Origin: Aplidium turbinatum
Lineage: Eukaryota; Chordata; Ascidiacea; Aplousobranchia; Polyclinidae
Length of the DNA: 64,000 nt
Direction of reading: 5' to 3'
Assembly (NCBI GenBank): GCA_918807975.1
Contig: OU964923.1
Coordinates: forward strand, 5,580,001 to 5,644,000
Numbering within the stretch: position 1 is the first letter of the stretch; each line of letters begins with the position of its first letter. A program made the translations under genes and the position numbers. Of the stretch, positions 1 through 9,840 are shown one piece after another. The notes under the pieces are model-generated. The model was not told where the DNA came from and searched no databases. It saw only the letters and a program-made list of their open reading frames with translations.

Positions 1-49
1 GATAGTCTAATCCTTCAGTCATGTTTTATTTTGTGCCCATGATAACAAG

Positions 50-376
50 ATGCTGGGTTTTTTTTTGCTGAGACTTTTTGGTCATTTGTCCGAAATTACT
101 TGAAAAAATTCGGTCCTTTTTTATTTATTTTGATCATTTTTCTGATGAAAATATTTCCTTACAAGTAGCTAATACAAACCAAAAATTGCACTTCCTGACT
201 AGCTACAACATGAAGTTTCACTGAAAAACGTTGCCGTGTTTTACCTGAGAAAAGTTAGAACAAACAAACGTTCATCAGCGAAACTCAACCTTGCAACACC
301 CGGCCGCAGACCATGACTATATTTTTTCGGACATTTTGCTAAAAAATCGGTCAATGACCGAAAAAAATCCTAGACA
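50..376. repeat. possible diverged inverted-repeat element
   Basis: Both edges carry a related T-rich motif in opposite orientation: TTTTTGGTCATTTGTCCGAA near 75-95 and the complement of TCGGTCAATGACCG near 347-360. The match is imperfect and no target duplication is clear, so an old TIR element is only a suggestion. No coding signal is seen before 691. Confidence 0.25.
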
Positions 377-619
377 AGATGTAGTACACTGCTAATCACA
401 TGTAATACAACAGGAAGCACAAAAGGGACATGTATTCATCAAGTTACATGCTTCCGTTACTTTGGCCTACCAAAAATACTTTGAACAATGAACTACCTTT
501 TTGTCACCTCAAAATATTGTATCACCAATTGAAGCATATTCAGAAAGCAATGCTGATCTCATGGTTGCACTTTCCTGCATAATAACTATACATTCAACGT
601 TTAATTTATAAACCAGTTA

Positions 620-638
620 TTACACACTTTTTATTCAG
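620..638 (+). promoter_or_regulatory. candidate splice or trans-splice acceptor upstream of Tim13
   Basis: A pyrimidine-rich stretch ending TTTTTATTCAG lies 52 bases before the Tim13 start codon. Tunicates add a spliced leader to many mRNAs, so this may be a trans-splice acceptor. An ordinary cis acceptor of a 5' UTR intron is equally possible; nothing in the sequence separates the two. Confidence 0.3.
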
Positions 639-690
639 ATATAGATGATTTACTAACTACATTTATAGCATCCATAAATTTGATTTTAAA

Positions 691-996
691 ATGGATGGTT
701 TTTCTATGAGTTCTTTTGGTGATGGAGTTAGTGGCGGTGCTCCTGCTGTGAATCAAGAAACAATTCAACAAAGTATAAAGATGCTCCAATTACAAGCTCA
801 AATTGAGCAACAGGAGTTTTTGGTTCAAACTATTAATGATAAATGCTTCAAACTTTGCGTGACTTCGCCAGGAACAAGTCTTGATGGCTCTCAGCAAAAG
901 TGCTTGGCAAAATGTGTGGACCGCTTTGTTGATTCTTGGAACTGTGTATCGAAAAGTGTAACTAACAAAATTCGACAGCATTCTGCTATGCAATAG
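691..996 (+). CDS. timm13: mitochondrial import chaperone Tim13
   Basis: A 101-residue small Tim protein. Such proteins form a hexamer (Tim8-Tim13) in the mitochondrial intermembrane space and escort hydrophobic precursors to the inner-membrane TIM22 complex. The family signature is visible as twin CX3C motifs, C52-FKL-C56 and C71-LAK-C75, which form two disulfides joining the two long helices. Residues 21-50 (QQSIKMLQLQAQ onward) form the first helix, and VDRFVDSWN after the second motif matches Tim13 rather than Tim8, Tim9 or Tim10. Length is normal for Tim13. The N-terminal 20 residues are Gly/Ser-rich, as in other Tim13 proteins, and no cleavable presequence is expected. An extra cysteine, C85, lies outside the motifs. 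The gene is a single exon; the ATG chosen is the first in frame. No neighbour suggests an operon. Confidence 0.93.
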   Translation: MDGFSMSSFGDGVSGGAPAVNQETIQQSIKMLQLQAQIEQQEFLVQTINDKCFKLCVTSPGTSLDGSQQKCLAKCVDRFVDSWNCVSKSVTNKIRQHSAMQ

Positions 997-1855
997 TGAT
1001 TATTAACTTTTCCATTGAAATAATGTTGAATTTTTTTGTGTTACAGTAGTACATGTAGGCTACTTGAATTTTTTTTACATGATTTCGGTATGTATTACAA
1101 CAAGATCATGTATTGTATGCATTTGCAACAAGTATTTGAAAGTTAACTTTCTGTTTCTAAAATTAGTGAATATTTTTTCATTTTCTTATGAACATTGACA
1201 AAGCCATTTTCTGGTAGTCTGTAGTGTATTTTTAATGTACAGTAGAGTTAGCTTTATTCTCCACATTTTTGTCGGTTCTGAAAGAAATTTGACCTGTTAT
1301 AGGTTTGCTATTTGCATAGTTTGTCAGTTTGCCTAACTTTTTCTAATCCCCTTGAGGTGACGAATTAGGCGAATTTTATTGTATTTGTTTGAAGTGTTTT
1401 TTCATTGGTTGAATGTTTCGTGCTTGAAACAACGTTTGTCAACCGAAACTTTACAAAAATACATACAAGTGCATCCACTGTAACTGCTAATAAAGTTTGA
1501 ATCTGGGACAGATATTTGCAGGCACATGCATCACATCTATGATCTTGATTTGCTATAAACGTTTTTTGATTTAAAAAGCAATCACCGTGGTTTTATCTTT
1601 TCTGCTCAATGTTTGCTGGGTTGTTAGCCGTTTGATAACAAACCTATCGATGCAAGCTACTGTGTGTTTCAAATGTTCGTCATCGTTTTGGTATACTCGA
1701 TGAGATAGACCTCTCATTTTTTTATGATTGCTTAAAATGTAGAATCATTGTTCTTTTCCAGGAGGGGCAGCATTCACAACAGAGACTTGCTTAATCAAAC
1801 AATATCTGAACCCGCATATTGTAGAGTTAAAGTGAATGCAGGTTAGGCTCAGCCT
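997..1855 (+). other. Tim13 3' UTR and flank
   Basis: No coding signal. An AATAAA at 1489-1494 is the best candidate poly(A) signal for Tim13, about 490 bases after the stop. The remainder to 1855 is AT-rich sequence without visible structure. Confidence 0.5.
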
Positions 1856-1891
1856 CAGGGATATCTATAACTACGGTTTGGCTATACCCAG
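1856..1891 (+). repeat. solo terminal repeat of the 37639-39274 hAT family
   Basis: CAGGGATATCTATAACTACG is identical to the terminal inverted repeat of the element at 37639-39274. No matching right end is found nearby, so this is a remnant end. Confidence 0.6.
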
Positions 1892-2253
1892 AAATATTAA
1901 GTTTTCTTTGTATGAAATCAAAGAACTAGTGATCATCACTTAGGGATGGGCAAAATAGAATACCGAATATAGAATAACCGGTTGTGAAGCCAAACCGGTT
2001 TCAAAATGCATATGAAATCGGATAATTGAAACCGCTTTAACGATCGACTCCGAGCCGCTCCGTCTGGTCGCAACGAATTCGCTGCAGCGAAAGTAGAATT
2101 GTTTATCGATTTAGTGCAATCCGGCATAGGAAAAACGTACGAGTTTCGTTGTTCGCATTAAAGAGATCTTTCTTGTCAAGCGCAATATTTTTGTGTAACT
2201 GCCACATCTGCTTCTTCAGAGAGATGTTTTTCAAGTGCAGGTTTAACTGCCAC

Positions 2254-3356
2254 TAGTGTTGGGCGATATTGAAAAAAACAAAACGATACAATATTTGAAA
2301 AAATACTCGATATTTTTGTTCTAATTAAGAAAAGAGTTTCTCAGTCTTTGAAATTAGTGTCGGCAATAAAAATGCCGAGGCCACACGAGCGTGGGTTAGA
2401 CGAGCGTGGGTTAATATGTAAGGTTAGGGTTAGACATTCCTGCCAGTCGTTATGCCACAGCCATAGATTTGTTCCTTAGTCAATACCCTGATGGAGCTCT
2501 GCGAAAGAGGCGTGTGGATGGGTATCAAAGCACGAAAGCCGCAAAACGTGGACGCTTCATTGCGAACGGCAAAGACAGTGTAGATTTACAGCCAGGCGAT
2601 GAGCCTCTTGATGTGTCTGATTCCAATGATGACGCGACAACCTCGTGCTCCGATACAGGATCTGATGATTTCGATTCTGACAGCTAGTTCGTTATCAAAT
2701 AGACTTTGTGTTGCTCGCAGTATCCCAATTGTGCCGAAACTATGTTAGTGCATACGTAAATCGAGGCAATCTTCTCGCAGGGAGCTATTAATTCGTTACC
2801 GCTACCTGGTTGAGCAATTAACGTTATTTTATGATAATTCAACGTCGCTAGATGTCGAATTAATATAAAACAAACGTAAATTTCTTTTTGGGCATTGTTG
2901 TTACGCAATATAACCCGCCGGGAAAATTAAATCGATTTGTGCTGACTCAAACGTTGAATCAACCCAAAATTAACTTACTTTTTCTCCCCGTGAGTTATTT
3001 AACGTGAATTACCGTAACAGCGTGCGTATCGCGTTGCTCGCTTTATCGCTACTTTTGGCATTATTACATCACATCAAATCAAACAGTGCGGTCGTGATGG
3101 ACTACTCTAGTATATTTTTCGCTTCTCGTTTTACATGTTTTGGTACAATTTTTTTCGTAATAAACGTTCAAAGCAATTGCCGAGGCAATTTGAACTTTTG
3201 CCGTTTGGCCTCGGCAACGTTTTTGTAAGGGTTTGCAGTTACGAGTTAGGGCTGTGACAGTTAAAACATCGAATGAAATTGAAATACATAGCGATATTGA
3301 AAAAATATTGTATCGTATCGAAAATTTTAATTCGAATAGCCTATCGCCCAACACTA
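2254..3356 (+). mobile_element. nested hAT-like TIR element
   Basis: The terminal inverted repeats begin TAGTGTTGGGCGATA and end with its complement TATCGCCCAACACTA. A perfect 8-bp duplication ACTGCCAC flanks it (2246-2253, 3357-3364). It sits in the hATC remnant of the outer element and so arrived later. The interior holds one open stretch (2433-2687) but no recognisable transposase. Confidence 0.85.
2433..2687 (+). other. open reading stretch in the nested TIR element, function unknown
   Basis: An open stretch of about 84 codons, ending ...SDTGSDDFDSDS. It has a basic patch (RKRRVDGYQSTKAAKRGR), which could be a nuclear localisation signal, followed by an acidic serine-rich tail. I do not recognise it. 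It could be a piece of a transposon-encoded protein or a captured exon. The ORF has no convincing ATG. Confidence 0.25.
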
Positions 3357-3632
3357 ACTGCCACCAAGATGAGATCCCGTTTGACTGGTGAACATTTAAA
3401 AAGCCTAAATTTGTTACACTGCAATAAGCAATTTTGTAATGTTCATTGTTTTTATAAAATCATTAAAATGTGTTGATGGTAAAAACGGTCAATTATTCTA
3501 GAATAGATATCTGTATTCTATATTCGGTTTCAGTATTCTAGAATAGCTAATTATTCTATTTTGCCCATCCTTATCATCACTTCATAATTGCGATTCGTTG
3601 CGTAGTTGTCTATTTTACTTGAATCTTACACC

Positions 3633-4076
3633 GCCCCGATTGCTCAGCTGGTTAGCGCGTGACTTTGTGAACGACAAAGCTTCAAGATTAAGCGGCGCTG
3701 GTTCGACTCTTGGGGTGTGCGCTTGAGCAACGGACTTCAAGGACTGCTCTCCATTCAGCGGCACGTAATGTTCAGTTTGTTTTTATTTCTGACCATCACA
3801 ACGAAAAGCAATATTATGCCAAACGTAGCAGAGGTCGTGAAAAGGTAGAAGCGACAAAGCGCAGACGTTATAATGTGCATGATACCATACCAAAGTAAGA
3901 CAATCAGTTTAATATATGGCACGGTCGCAACACCTTAGCCTAAATGGATGGAATAATTTCTCGGCAAACTTCGCTCTGTCAATCTCGGTACCGGCCATGC
4001 GTCAATCCTCTACAAATATGTCAAAAACTTTTACAAGTATACGAAACTACCAGGAATAACCTGTCAAGGCTTTGTC
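3633..4076 (+). repeat. tRNA-derived SINE (family A), left part; right part 8633-8660
   Basis: The head GCCCCGATTGCTCAGCTGG holds a Pol III A box, and GCTGGTTCGACTCTTGG a B box, as in a tRNA. The body continues through CTGTCAATCTCGGT and CTACCAGGAATAACCTGTC. The 3' end (AGGATAAAGATTCAAT) lies at 8641-8656 because a Ty3/gypsy element (4077-8632) split the copy. About 165 bases near 3767-3933 are absent from other copies and look like a further insertion; part resembles the complement of 49060-49145. Confidence 0.8.
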
Positions 4077-4285
4077 TGTAATGTTCATAACTTACGTGTA
4101 ACGGTAAGTTGATCTTTGTGGGCTCTTCGTAAATCAAGATGAAGGCAGATTCATTTACTCTAAAATCTGGTGACCTACCACAGCTGTAAACATCACATAA
4201 TAATAATGAATGGTTTGATCGGTACAGTGCAGTAATCAGTGAAGCGTGTTAAATCCGCATGAGGCAGTATTGCTTATCTGTTACA
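4077..4285 (-). repeat. 3' LTR of the Ty3/gypsy element
   Basis: This is a 209-bp direct repeat of 8424-8632 with no difference seen by eye. In element orientation it follows the polypurine tract. Confidence 0.93.
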
Positions 4286-4301
4286 CCTCCCTTCTTGCAG
4301 G
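4286..4301 (-). other. polypurine tract of the Ty3/gypsy element
   Basis: On the minus strand this reads GCAAGAAGGGAGG directly against the 3' LTR, the expected position of the plus-strand primer. Confidence 0.75.
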
Positions 4302-4366
4302 ATGTTCTTAAGCATTACTAATGACATTCACAACTGATAACAAATCACAAGCACGGTGTAAATAAT

Positions 4367-7300
4367 TCAATCACGATATCTTGCAGGTGTCTTAATATGT
4401 CTGCCAGATCGTGTCGTGCGATTAAGAGTATTCTCAACAACCTGCGGAGTAGTTTCATTTGGTGGGGACACTAGGTTGCTCTGTGTGGATGACACTTGAG
4501 CATTGTGTGGGAAGCTGGATGAAACTATGTCATCTAAATAATCATAGTTACGTACAGGTGTTGAATTACAAGCTTTGTACAAATCACGCCGGTTTCGTCT
4601 AATTTGTCCATGAGAATTTTCAATGACGTACGAACGAGGCTCATCTCTTTCATTATTTACCATAGCTTTTTCCCAATAATTGTCTTTACGATAACGTACT
4701 TCATCTCCCTTTTTCAATACAGGCAATGACTTAGTTCCACGGTCATAATAGTGTTTCTGACGACTTTGCCGGTTACACAAATCATCGTAAGCGTCAACAA
4801 TTTGCGGTACAAGCAACTTCGTCGCGATAGGCAATTTTGTACGTAGTCTTCTGCTCATCAACATTTGTGCAGGTGAATACTGCAATCCAGCAATAGGCGA
4901 GTTACGATACTCTAACAATGCAATATAGGCTACAGATCAGTATCATCATCATACGCTTTTTTCATCAAATTTTTGACAGTTTGGACAGTTCTTTCAGCCT
5001 GGCCATTACTTTGACTAAAACCAGGGCTAGATGTTGTGGACTTAATACCCCATTTGCTGGCAAATTGTAAAAACTCTTTACTACCAAATGGCATATTATC
5101 CGACACAATTTCCTCAGGAATGCCATGACGTGAAAAAATTTGTTTCAATTCATTAACAACACTTTTTGCAGTTTTATCAACTAGTTTCACTACTTCAGGG
5201 TACTTGGAGTAATAATCTACTACAACAAGATAATCAACATTATTAAGAGTCATTATGTCCGTTCCAACTTTAATAAAACGTCCATTCGGAATCACATGAG
5301 AGATTAATGGTTCTCTCTGATGACATCTTTGATACTTGCCGCAAGTTTGACAGTTTGCAACAACATCTTCAATGTCTGCACACATTCCAGGCCAATAAAG
5401 CAGTTCTCTTGCCCTAGATTTACATTTTTCACCACCTAAGTGGCTTTCATGAATTAAAGTCAACATTTCAGATTGTAACTTAGAAGGAACAACGATACGT
5501 TCATTTGAAAAAACAATGCCTTCAGAGAAGTGCAATGTGTTCTGCATATCCCAAAAACGTCTTGCTTGAGCCGGTACGCTTTTCCGTAGACTTGGCCATC
5601 CATTCAAGCAGTAGTTGGATATGGTTTGTAAGGTTGGGTCTTCCCTTGTAGCTTTTCGGAATTCTTCAAGTTTCGGAGAAGAAACAGGTAAATTTATAAT
5701 CAGTGAGTGTATAACATACTCAAGCTCTTCATTCAATGCATTGTCTGATGTCTCCGGTAAATATGCTCTCGATAACGTGTCAGCCATATACATGTACTTT
5801 CCTGGTACAAATTTTACTCGAAGATCATATGGTTGCAATCTCAGCATCAGTCTTTGAAGTCTCGGTGGAGCCTTGTTTAAAGGTTGCTTCATGATTGTTT
5901 CCAGCGGTTTGTGGTCGCTTTCAACAGTCACGTCTTCTTTTCCATACACATACTGATGGAATTTCTCGGTTGCAAACACAATGGCAAGCATTTCCTTTTC
6001 AATTTGTGCATAATTCTTTTCGGCTGATGTCATTGTTCTGGACGCATATGCAATAGGCTTACCCTTTTGCAATAAACAAGATCCTAACCCACTCTGTGAT
6101 GCATCGCACTGAATTGTTACCGGATTGTTTACATCATAAAACGATAAAACTGGCTTACTTGTTAACACAGTTTTCAAGTGTGTCATCGCTTTGTCGTGTT
6201 CATCTGTCCATTTCCATTCAGCGTTTTTCTTTAAAAGTTCACGAAGGGGTGCTGTAATCGTTGACTCATTCGGTATGTACTGCGATAAATATTTTGTCAT
6301 TCCCAAAAATCTTTGCAGAGATGCAATATCGTTTGGTTGAGGCATGTCTGCAATGGCAGATACTTTCTTGTTGTCTGGCTTCAACCCATCTTGTGACACG
6401 AAATTTCCCATGTATTCAACAGTACTGACTTTAAATTGAATCTTGTCCTTGTTGAATTTCACACCCTTGTCCTGTGCTCTGTTGAGCACACTTCGAAGAA
6501 TTTCGTCATGTTGTATTTCATCAGTGGCTGCGATAATCAAGTCGTCAGCAATAACATGTACACCCAGTAAGTCGCCAAACGTTTCTTCGTTTCGTTTCTG
6601 CATAACTTCACTGGCGGATGAAATACCGAAGGGCATTCTTAAAAATCTCTTTCGACCCCATGGCGTGTGAAATGTTGTGAGATAGGATGATTCGTCACTC
6701 AGCTTCACATGCCAATACGCATTCTTCATATCAATAACAGTGAAAACATTTTTCCCTGATAACTTTGCTTGTACATCTCCTGGCGTCGGGATGTTATGAC
6801 GTTCGCGCATGATAACCGCATTAAGTGGTTTGGGGTCTAAGCATATACGCAAGTCTTTGTTTTTCTTCTCAGCTACCACCAAGTTGCTTACCCATTCTGT
6901 TGGGATGTCTACATTCACAATGATGTCATCCTCTTCAAGCTTGTCCAGGACGCTTTTCAGTTTGGGCTGTATTGCATATGGGACTCTACGGGGTGGTTGA
7001 ACTACAGGTTGTGCATCAGGCTTTATCTGAATGTGGTACTCCTTTGCATAGGTACCAACGCCGGTGAAAACATTAGCATAATTAGTGTTTACGCTGTCAC
7101 GTGATAAGGGTTCACTACATACATCCACTCGCTTAACTAAATTAAGTTTCGCACACGATGATTCACCCAATATCGATAAGTTTACAACATCAGTAACATA
7201 GCACAATAAATCAAAGTAATCACCGTTCTTATTTGCACATTTAATCACAGTAGTGCCTAAAGGCTTCACATTTAGATTTCCAAAACCACAAAGCTTAGTG

Positions 7301-8361
7301 TTGGTTTTAGTTAGTACTTGACCAGTCATGGCACTAAACAATTTCAACGGTATCACGTTGGCTTCGGCTCCTGTGTCTAGTTTAAACAAGACAGAAAATT
7401 TGTGATTATCTCCATCAATAACGGTAAGATGGGTTTTCATTCTGGATGTAAACTCTTCGTTACTGTTAATTGATGAGATTCTCAGGAAACCTACATCCTC
7501 ATTTTGTGTTTCAATTTCATGCACGGGTACATGTCTTGTCGCACTGTCATTTGATCTCCTACAAACACTAGAAAAATGATTACGTCCACCACATTTATGG
7601 CACGCTTTGCCGTAAGCTGGGCATTTTCTAGGAGCATGTTTACCACCACAATATTTACACTTAGTAGGGCTATAATCAGTTTTTGCTACTGCACGTTTAA
7701 AATTATTGTGCCTAGTATTAGTACTGTGCTTGCTCAAAGCATTGATAGCATGTCCGTTTGCAGAATTCATTACTTTCATGTGATCCTTGCTGGCTTCTGC
7801 CGCATGACATATGTCCAGTGCTTTAGCTAATGTTAGATCAGGCATTTGCAATAACCTTTCTTTCACATGCGAGTCCTGCACACCAAACACTACTTGATTT
7901 CTTAAGTTTCGCTCTTTTTCACGTACAGTCTCAAAATTACATCCTGTGGCAATGGTTCTTAAGTCATTGATCCATGAATCAACGCTTTCTCCTTCCCGCT
8001 GTGTGCGTTGCTGGAAGCGATGCGTTTCAAATATTTCGTTCTTTTGTGGCTCACAGTAGGTCTTAAACTTTTTTAGGACATCTTCTAGAATATCTTTCTT
8101 GTCTCCCTCTTCATTGGAGAACACGAAATTGTCAAAAATTTCCTGGGCCTCAGCTCCAGCCGCATTCAAAAAATTGGCTATCTGGACTTCCTGTGCCTTT
8201 TTGGTGAGTTCAGCTGCTACGTGGTACACTCGATATGCACGCTCGAATTTGCGCCATGCTTCTGCAATATTTGTCACAGAGAAGCTCATTTCCTTTGGTT
8301 GCCTTAACTCCGACATGTTTTTTACAATGTACGGATTACTAGCGCAAAACGTACTGGTCAC
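4367..8361 (-). pseudogene. gag-pol coding region of the Ty3/gypsy element
   Basis: Read from 8361 downward, the parts appear in this order. First comes a gag region with two CCHC-type zinc knuckles, then an aspartic protease (LDTGA core). Reverse transcriptase and RNase H follow. Last is integrase, with an HHCC zinc-binding N-terminus, a core domain and a basic C-terminal part. Protease-RT-RNase H-integrase order is Ty3/gypsy (Metaviridae), not copia. There is about one interruption overall, so the copy is treated as a young fossil. Confidence 0.9.
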
Positions 8362-8408
8362 TCCAGTTGGACAACTTCAGTCCAAATTAACGTCTACCAA
8401 CTTCTTAT

Positions 8409-8423
8409 CTCACTCTGACACCA
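8409..8423 (-). other. tRNA primer-binding site of the Ty3/gypsy element
   Basis: Minus-strand TGGTGTCAGAGTGAG abuts the 5' LTR. It is complementary to a tRNA 3' end including CCA. The TGGTGTCAGA start resembles sites that use a leucine tRNA; the tRNA identity is an inference. Confidence 0.75.
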
Positions 8424-8632
8424 TGTAATGTTCATAACTTACGTGTAACGGTAAGTTGATCTTTGTGGGCTCTTCGTAAATCAAGATGAAGGCAGATTCA
8501 TTTACTCTAAAATCTGGTGACCTACCACAGCTGTAAACATCACATAATAATAATGAATGGTTTGATCGGTACAGTGCAGTAATCAGTGAAGCGTGTTAAA
8601 TCCGCATGAGGCAGTATTGCTTATCTGTTACA
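8424..8632 (-). repeat. 5' LTR of the Ty3/gypsy element
   Basis: This is a 209-bp direct repeat of 4077-4285. It is followed on the right by GTCAGTGC, which resumes the SINE sequence broken at 4076. Confidence 0.93.
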
Positions 8633-8660
8633 GTCAGTGCTAGGATAAAGATTCAATACC

Positions 8661-9084
8661 AAACCACCTTTCAGAAAATCGATGTTGACTCTATTGTTTT
8701 GGCTGAAGGGTTAGTCGGTGTTTTCAAATTTAATTTCAGTCCTGATTTTTGCATAGCCTACTACAGGTTGTTCTTAGAGCTCTTGTATATTGTTTTTTTT
8801 TTAATTTTCATACCAAACCTCTTCACACAAAAGTTGCTTTTAGGGAAGGGCTTCTTTACCATATTTACAATGCCGTAAAAATCGCAGACTTTACGTCAAT
8901 TTTTATTTTGGAAATTAAAACTCTTTTACCAAAACATGCTTCAAGATAGTCGCAAACAGTTTTTCTGGCCTGGGATTTATTTTAAAGTCTTGTAAAGTTG
9001 TTACGATTTGTGCGCATACGTAAAGCTTGGTGTAGACTGCAGAGGAATTTATTGAAATTCATGGCGCGACAAGGTAACATTATT
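8661..9084. other. no gene seen
   Basis: AT-rich sequence between two SINE copies. Short ORFs here have no coding character and no repeat structure is visible. Confidence 0.5.
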
Positions 9085-9376
9085 GACTGAATCTTTATCC
9101 TCGGACTGAGAAAGCTTCTTGCAGAGCTTAATCCTGGCAGTTTCGCAAACTTGTAGAGGCTTTGAATCACTGACGCAGGTCCGGTCACCGAGATTGACAG
9201 AGTGAAGTTTCCGATTGTTGCCGGGGAATTATTCCATCCATTAGATGCGCTGAATGGAGAACAGTCCTTAACGTGCGTTGCTCAAGCGCACACCCCGAGA
9301 GTCAAACTAGCTCCGCTTGATCTTAAGCTTCTTCGTTCCAGAAGTCGCGCGCTATAACCAACTGAGCTATCGGGGC
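9085..9376 (-). repeat. SINE family A, antisense, near full length
   Basis: The tRNA-like head is at the right end (complement GCCCCGATAGCTCAGTTGG) with B-box remnants. The 3' end at 9085 is the complement of CCGAGGATAAAGATTCAGTC. It lies just downstream of the channel gene. Confidence 0.8.
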
Positions 9377-9519
9377 GACATGATGGTTTCTTAGCGACAA
9401 CGCTCGGCCGGTTGGATGTCTGCAAGGCCAGTGACTTTTAAACCATTCACATTTTCAAACCACGCTACTGACCAGGGGTAAAGCAAAGTAGGCTAAAATA
9501 TTTACAATATAAAGAGCAG

Positions 9520-9525
9520 TTTATT
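9520..9525 (-). other. candidate poly(A) signal of the channel gene
   Basis: AATAAA on the minus strand, about 140 bases past the stop codon at 9667-9669. Confidence 0.5.
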
Positions 9526-9666
9526 GTACAAAGAAGCATAGTAGGTAGAATTGTCACATATAGGCCTAAGCTTCCAGCACGTCAAGAGACAACATCGCGT
9601 ATGTTAACTAGTAGGCTCACTGGACTTATTTATAAAAGCATTTCTTTCAATAAAAACTGATAAATT

Positions 9667-9840
9667 TCAAATCATCCCAGCGAAGTATAACCAATAAGCA
9701 ACGTTGAAAATAGCAAACGACAAAAAATATGCCCTTCGAAAGTAAACATCAATGTCATCCAATTCGAACAGACAGCATCTTGGTATGCAGCAATTTTGTT
9801 TGTCATCCTTCATTGTTTCATCACGAGAAGCATAATACTC
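9667..9840 (-). CDS. channel exon 14: TM4 and stop
   Basis: Encodes residues 444-500, including a cysteine cluster (CCIPRCC) and TM4 with the typical IFNVAYWLYF ending, then TGA. The short extracellular tail fits the family. Acceptor is TTTTTTAG. Confidence 0.9.
   Translation of the reverse strand, partial: EYYASRDETMKDDKQNCCIPRCCLFELDDIDVYFRRAYFLSFAIFNVAYWLYFAGMI

Larger units (their letters stand above)
2183..3476 (+). pseudogene. hAT transposase C-terminal (hATC) remnant, split by an insertion
   Basis: Reading 2183-2253 gives QYFCVTATSASSERCFSSAG and then LTAT. After the inserted element, 3357-3476 continues TKMRSRLTGEHLKSLNLLHC to a stop. This is the hATC dimerisation motif (TSAxSERxFSxAG ... 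L-x-x-E-x-x-x-L-x-x-L). The same frame resumes across the 8-bp duplication ACTGCCAC, so the insertion hit a transposase reading frame. The zinc-finger and RNase H-like catalytic parts are missing. Confidence 0.8.
1940..3572 (+). mobile_element. hAT DNA transposon remnant with a second element nested inside
   Basis: The ends are inverted copies, TTAGGGATGGGCAAAATAG on the left and the complement of ATTTTGCCCATCCTT on the right. They are flanked by a perfect 8-bp direct repeat ATCATCAC (1932-1939 and 3573-3580), the target duplication length of hAT elements. Near the right half it keeps the C-terminal dimerisation part of a hAT transposase, interrupted by the element at 2254-3356. The catalytic body is absent, so it is internally deleted and non-autonomous. 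Confidence 0.85.
4077..8632 (-). mobile_element. Ty3/gypsy LTR retrotransposon (Cigr-1-like)
   Basis: The element is read on the minus strand: 5' LTR 8424-8632, primer-binding site, gag-pol, polypurine tract, 3' LTR 4077-4285. The two 209-bp LTRs look identical by eye, starting TG and ending CA, so the insertion is very young. A 3-bp GTC is repeated at both flanks. Gag, protease, reverse transcriptase, RNase H and integrase parts follow in the order typical of Ty3/gypsy, in one gag-pol frame as reported for the Ciona element Cigr-1. It looks almost whole, with about one interruption. There is no envelope gene. It lies inside a family A SINE. Confidence 0.93.

Noticed and set aside
3633-3725. 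Functional tRNA gene with good A and B boxes
   Set aside because: The segment does not fold into closed acceptor and anticodon stems and is followed by a SINE body found in many copies.
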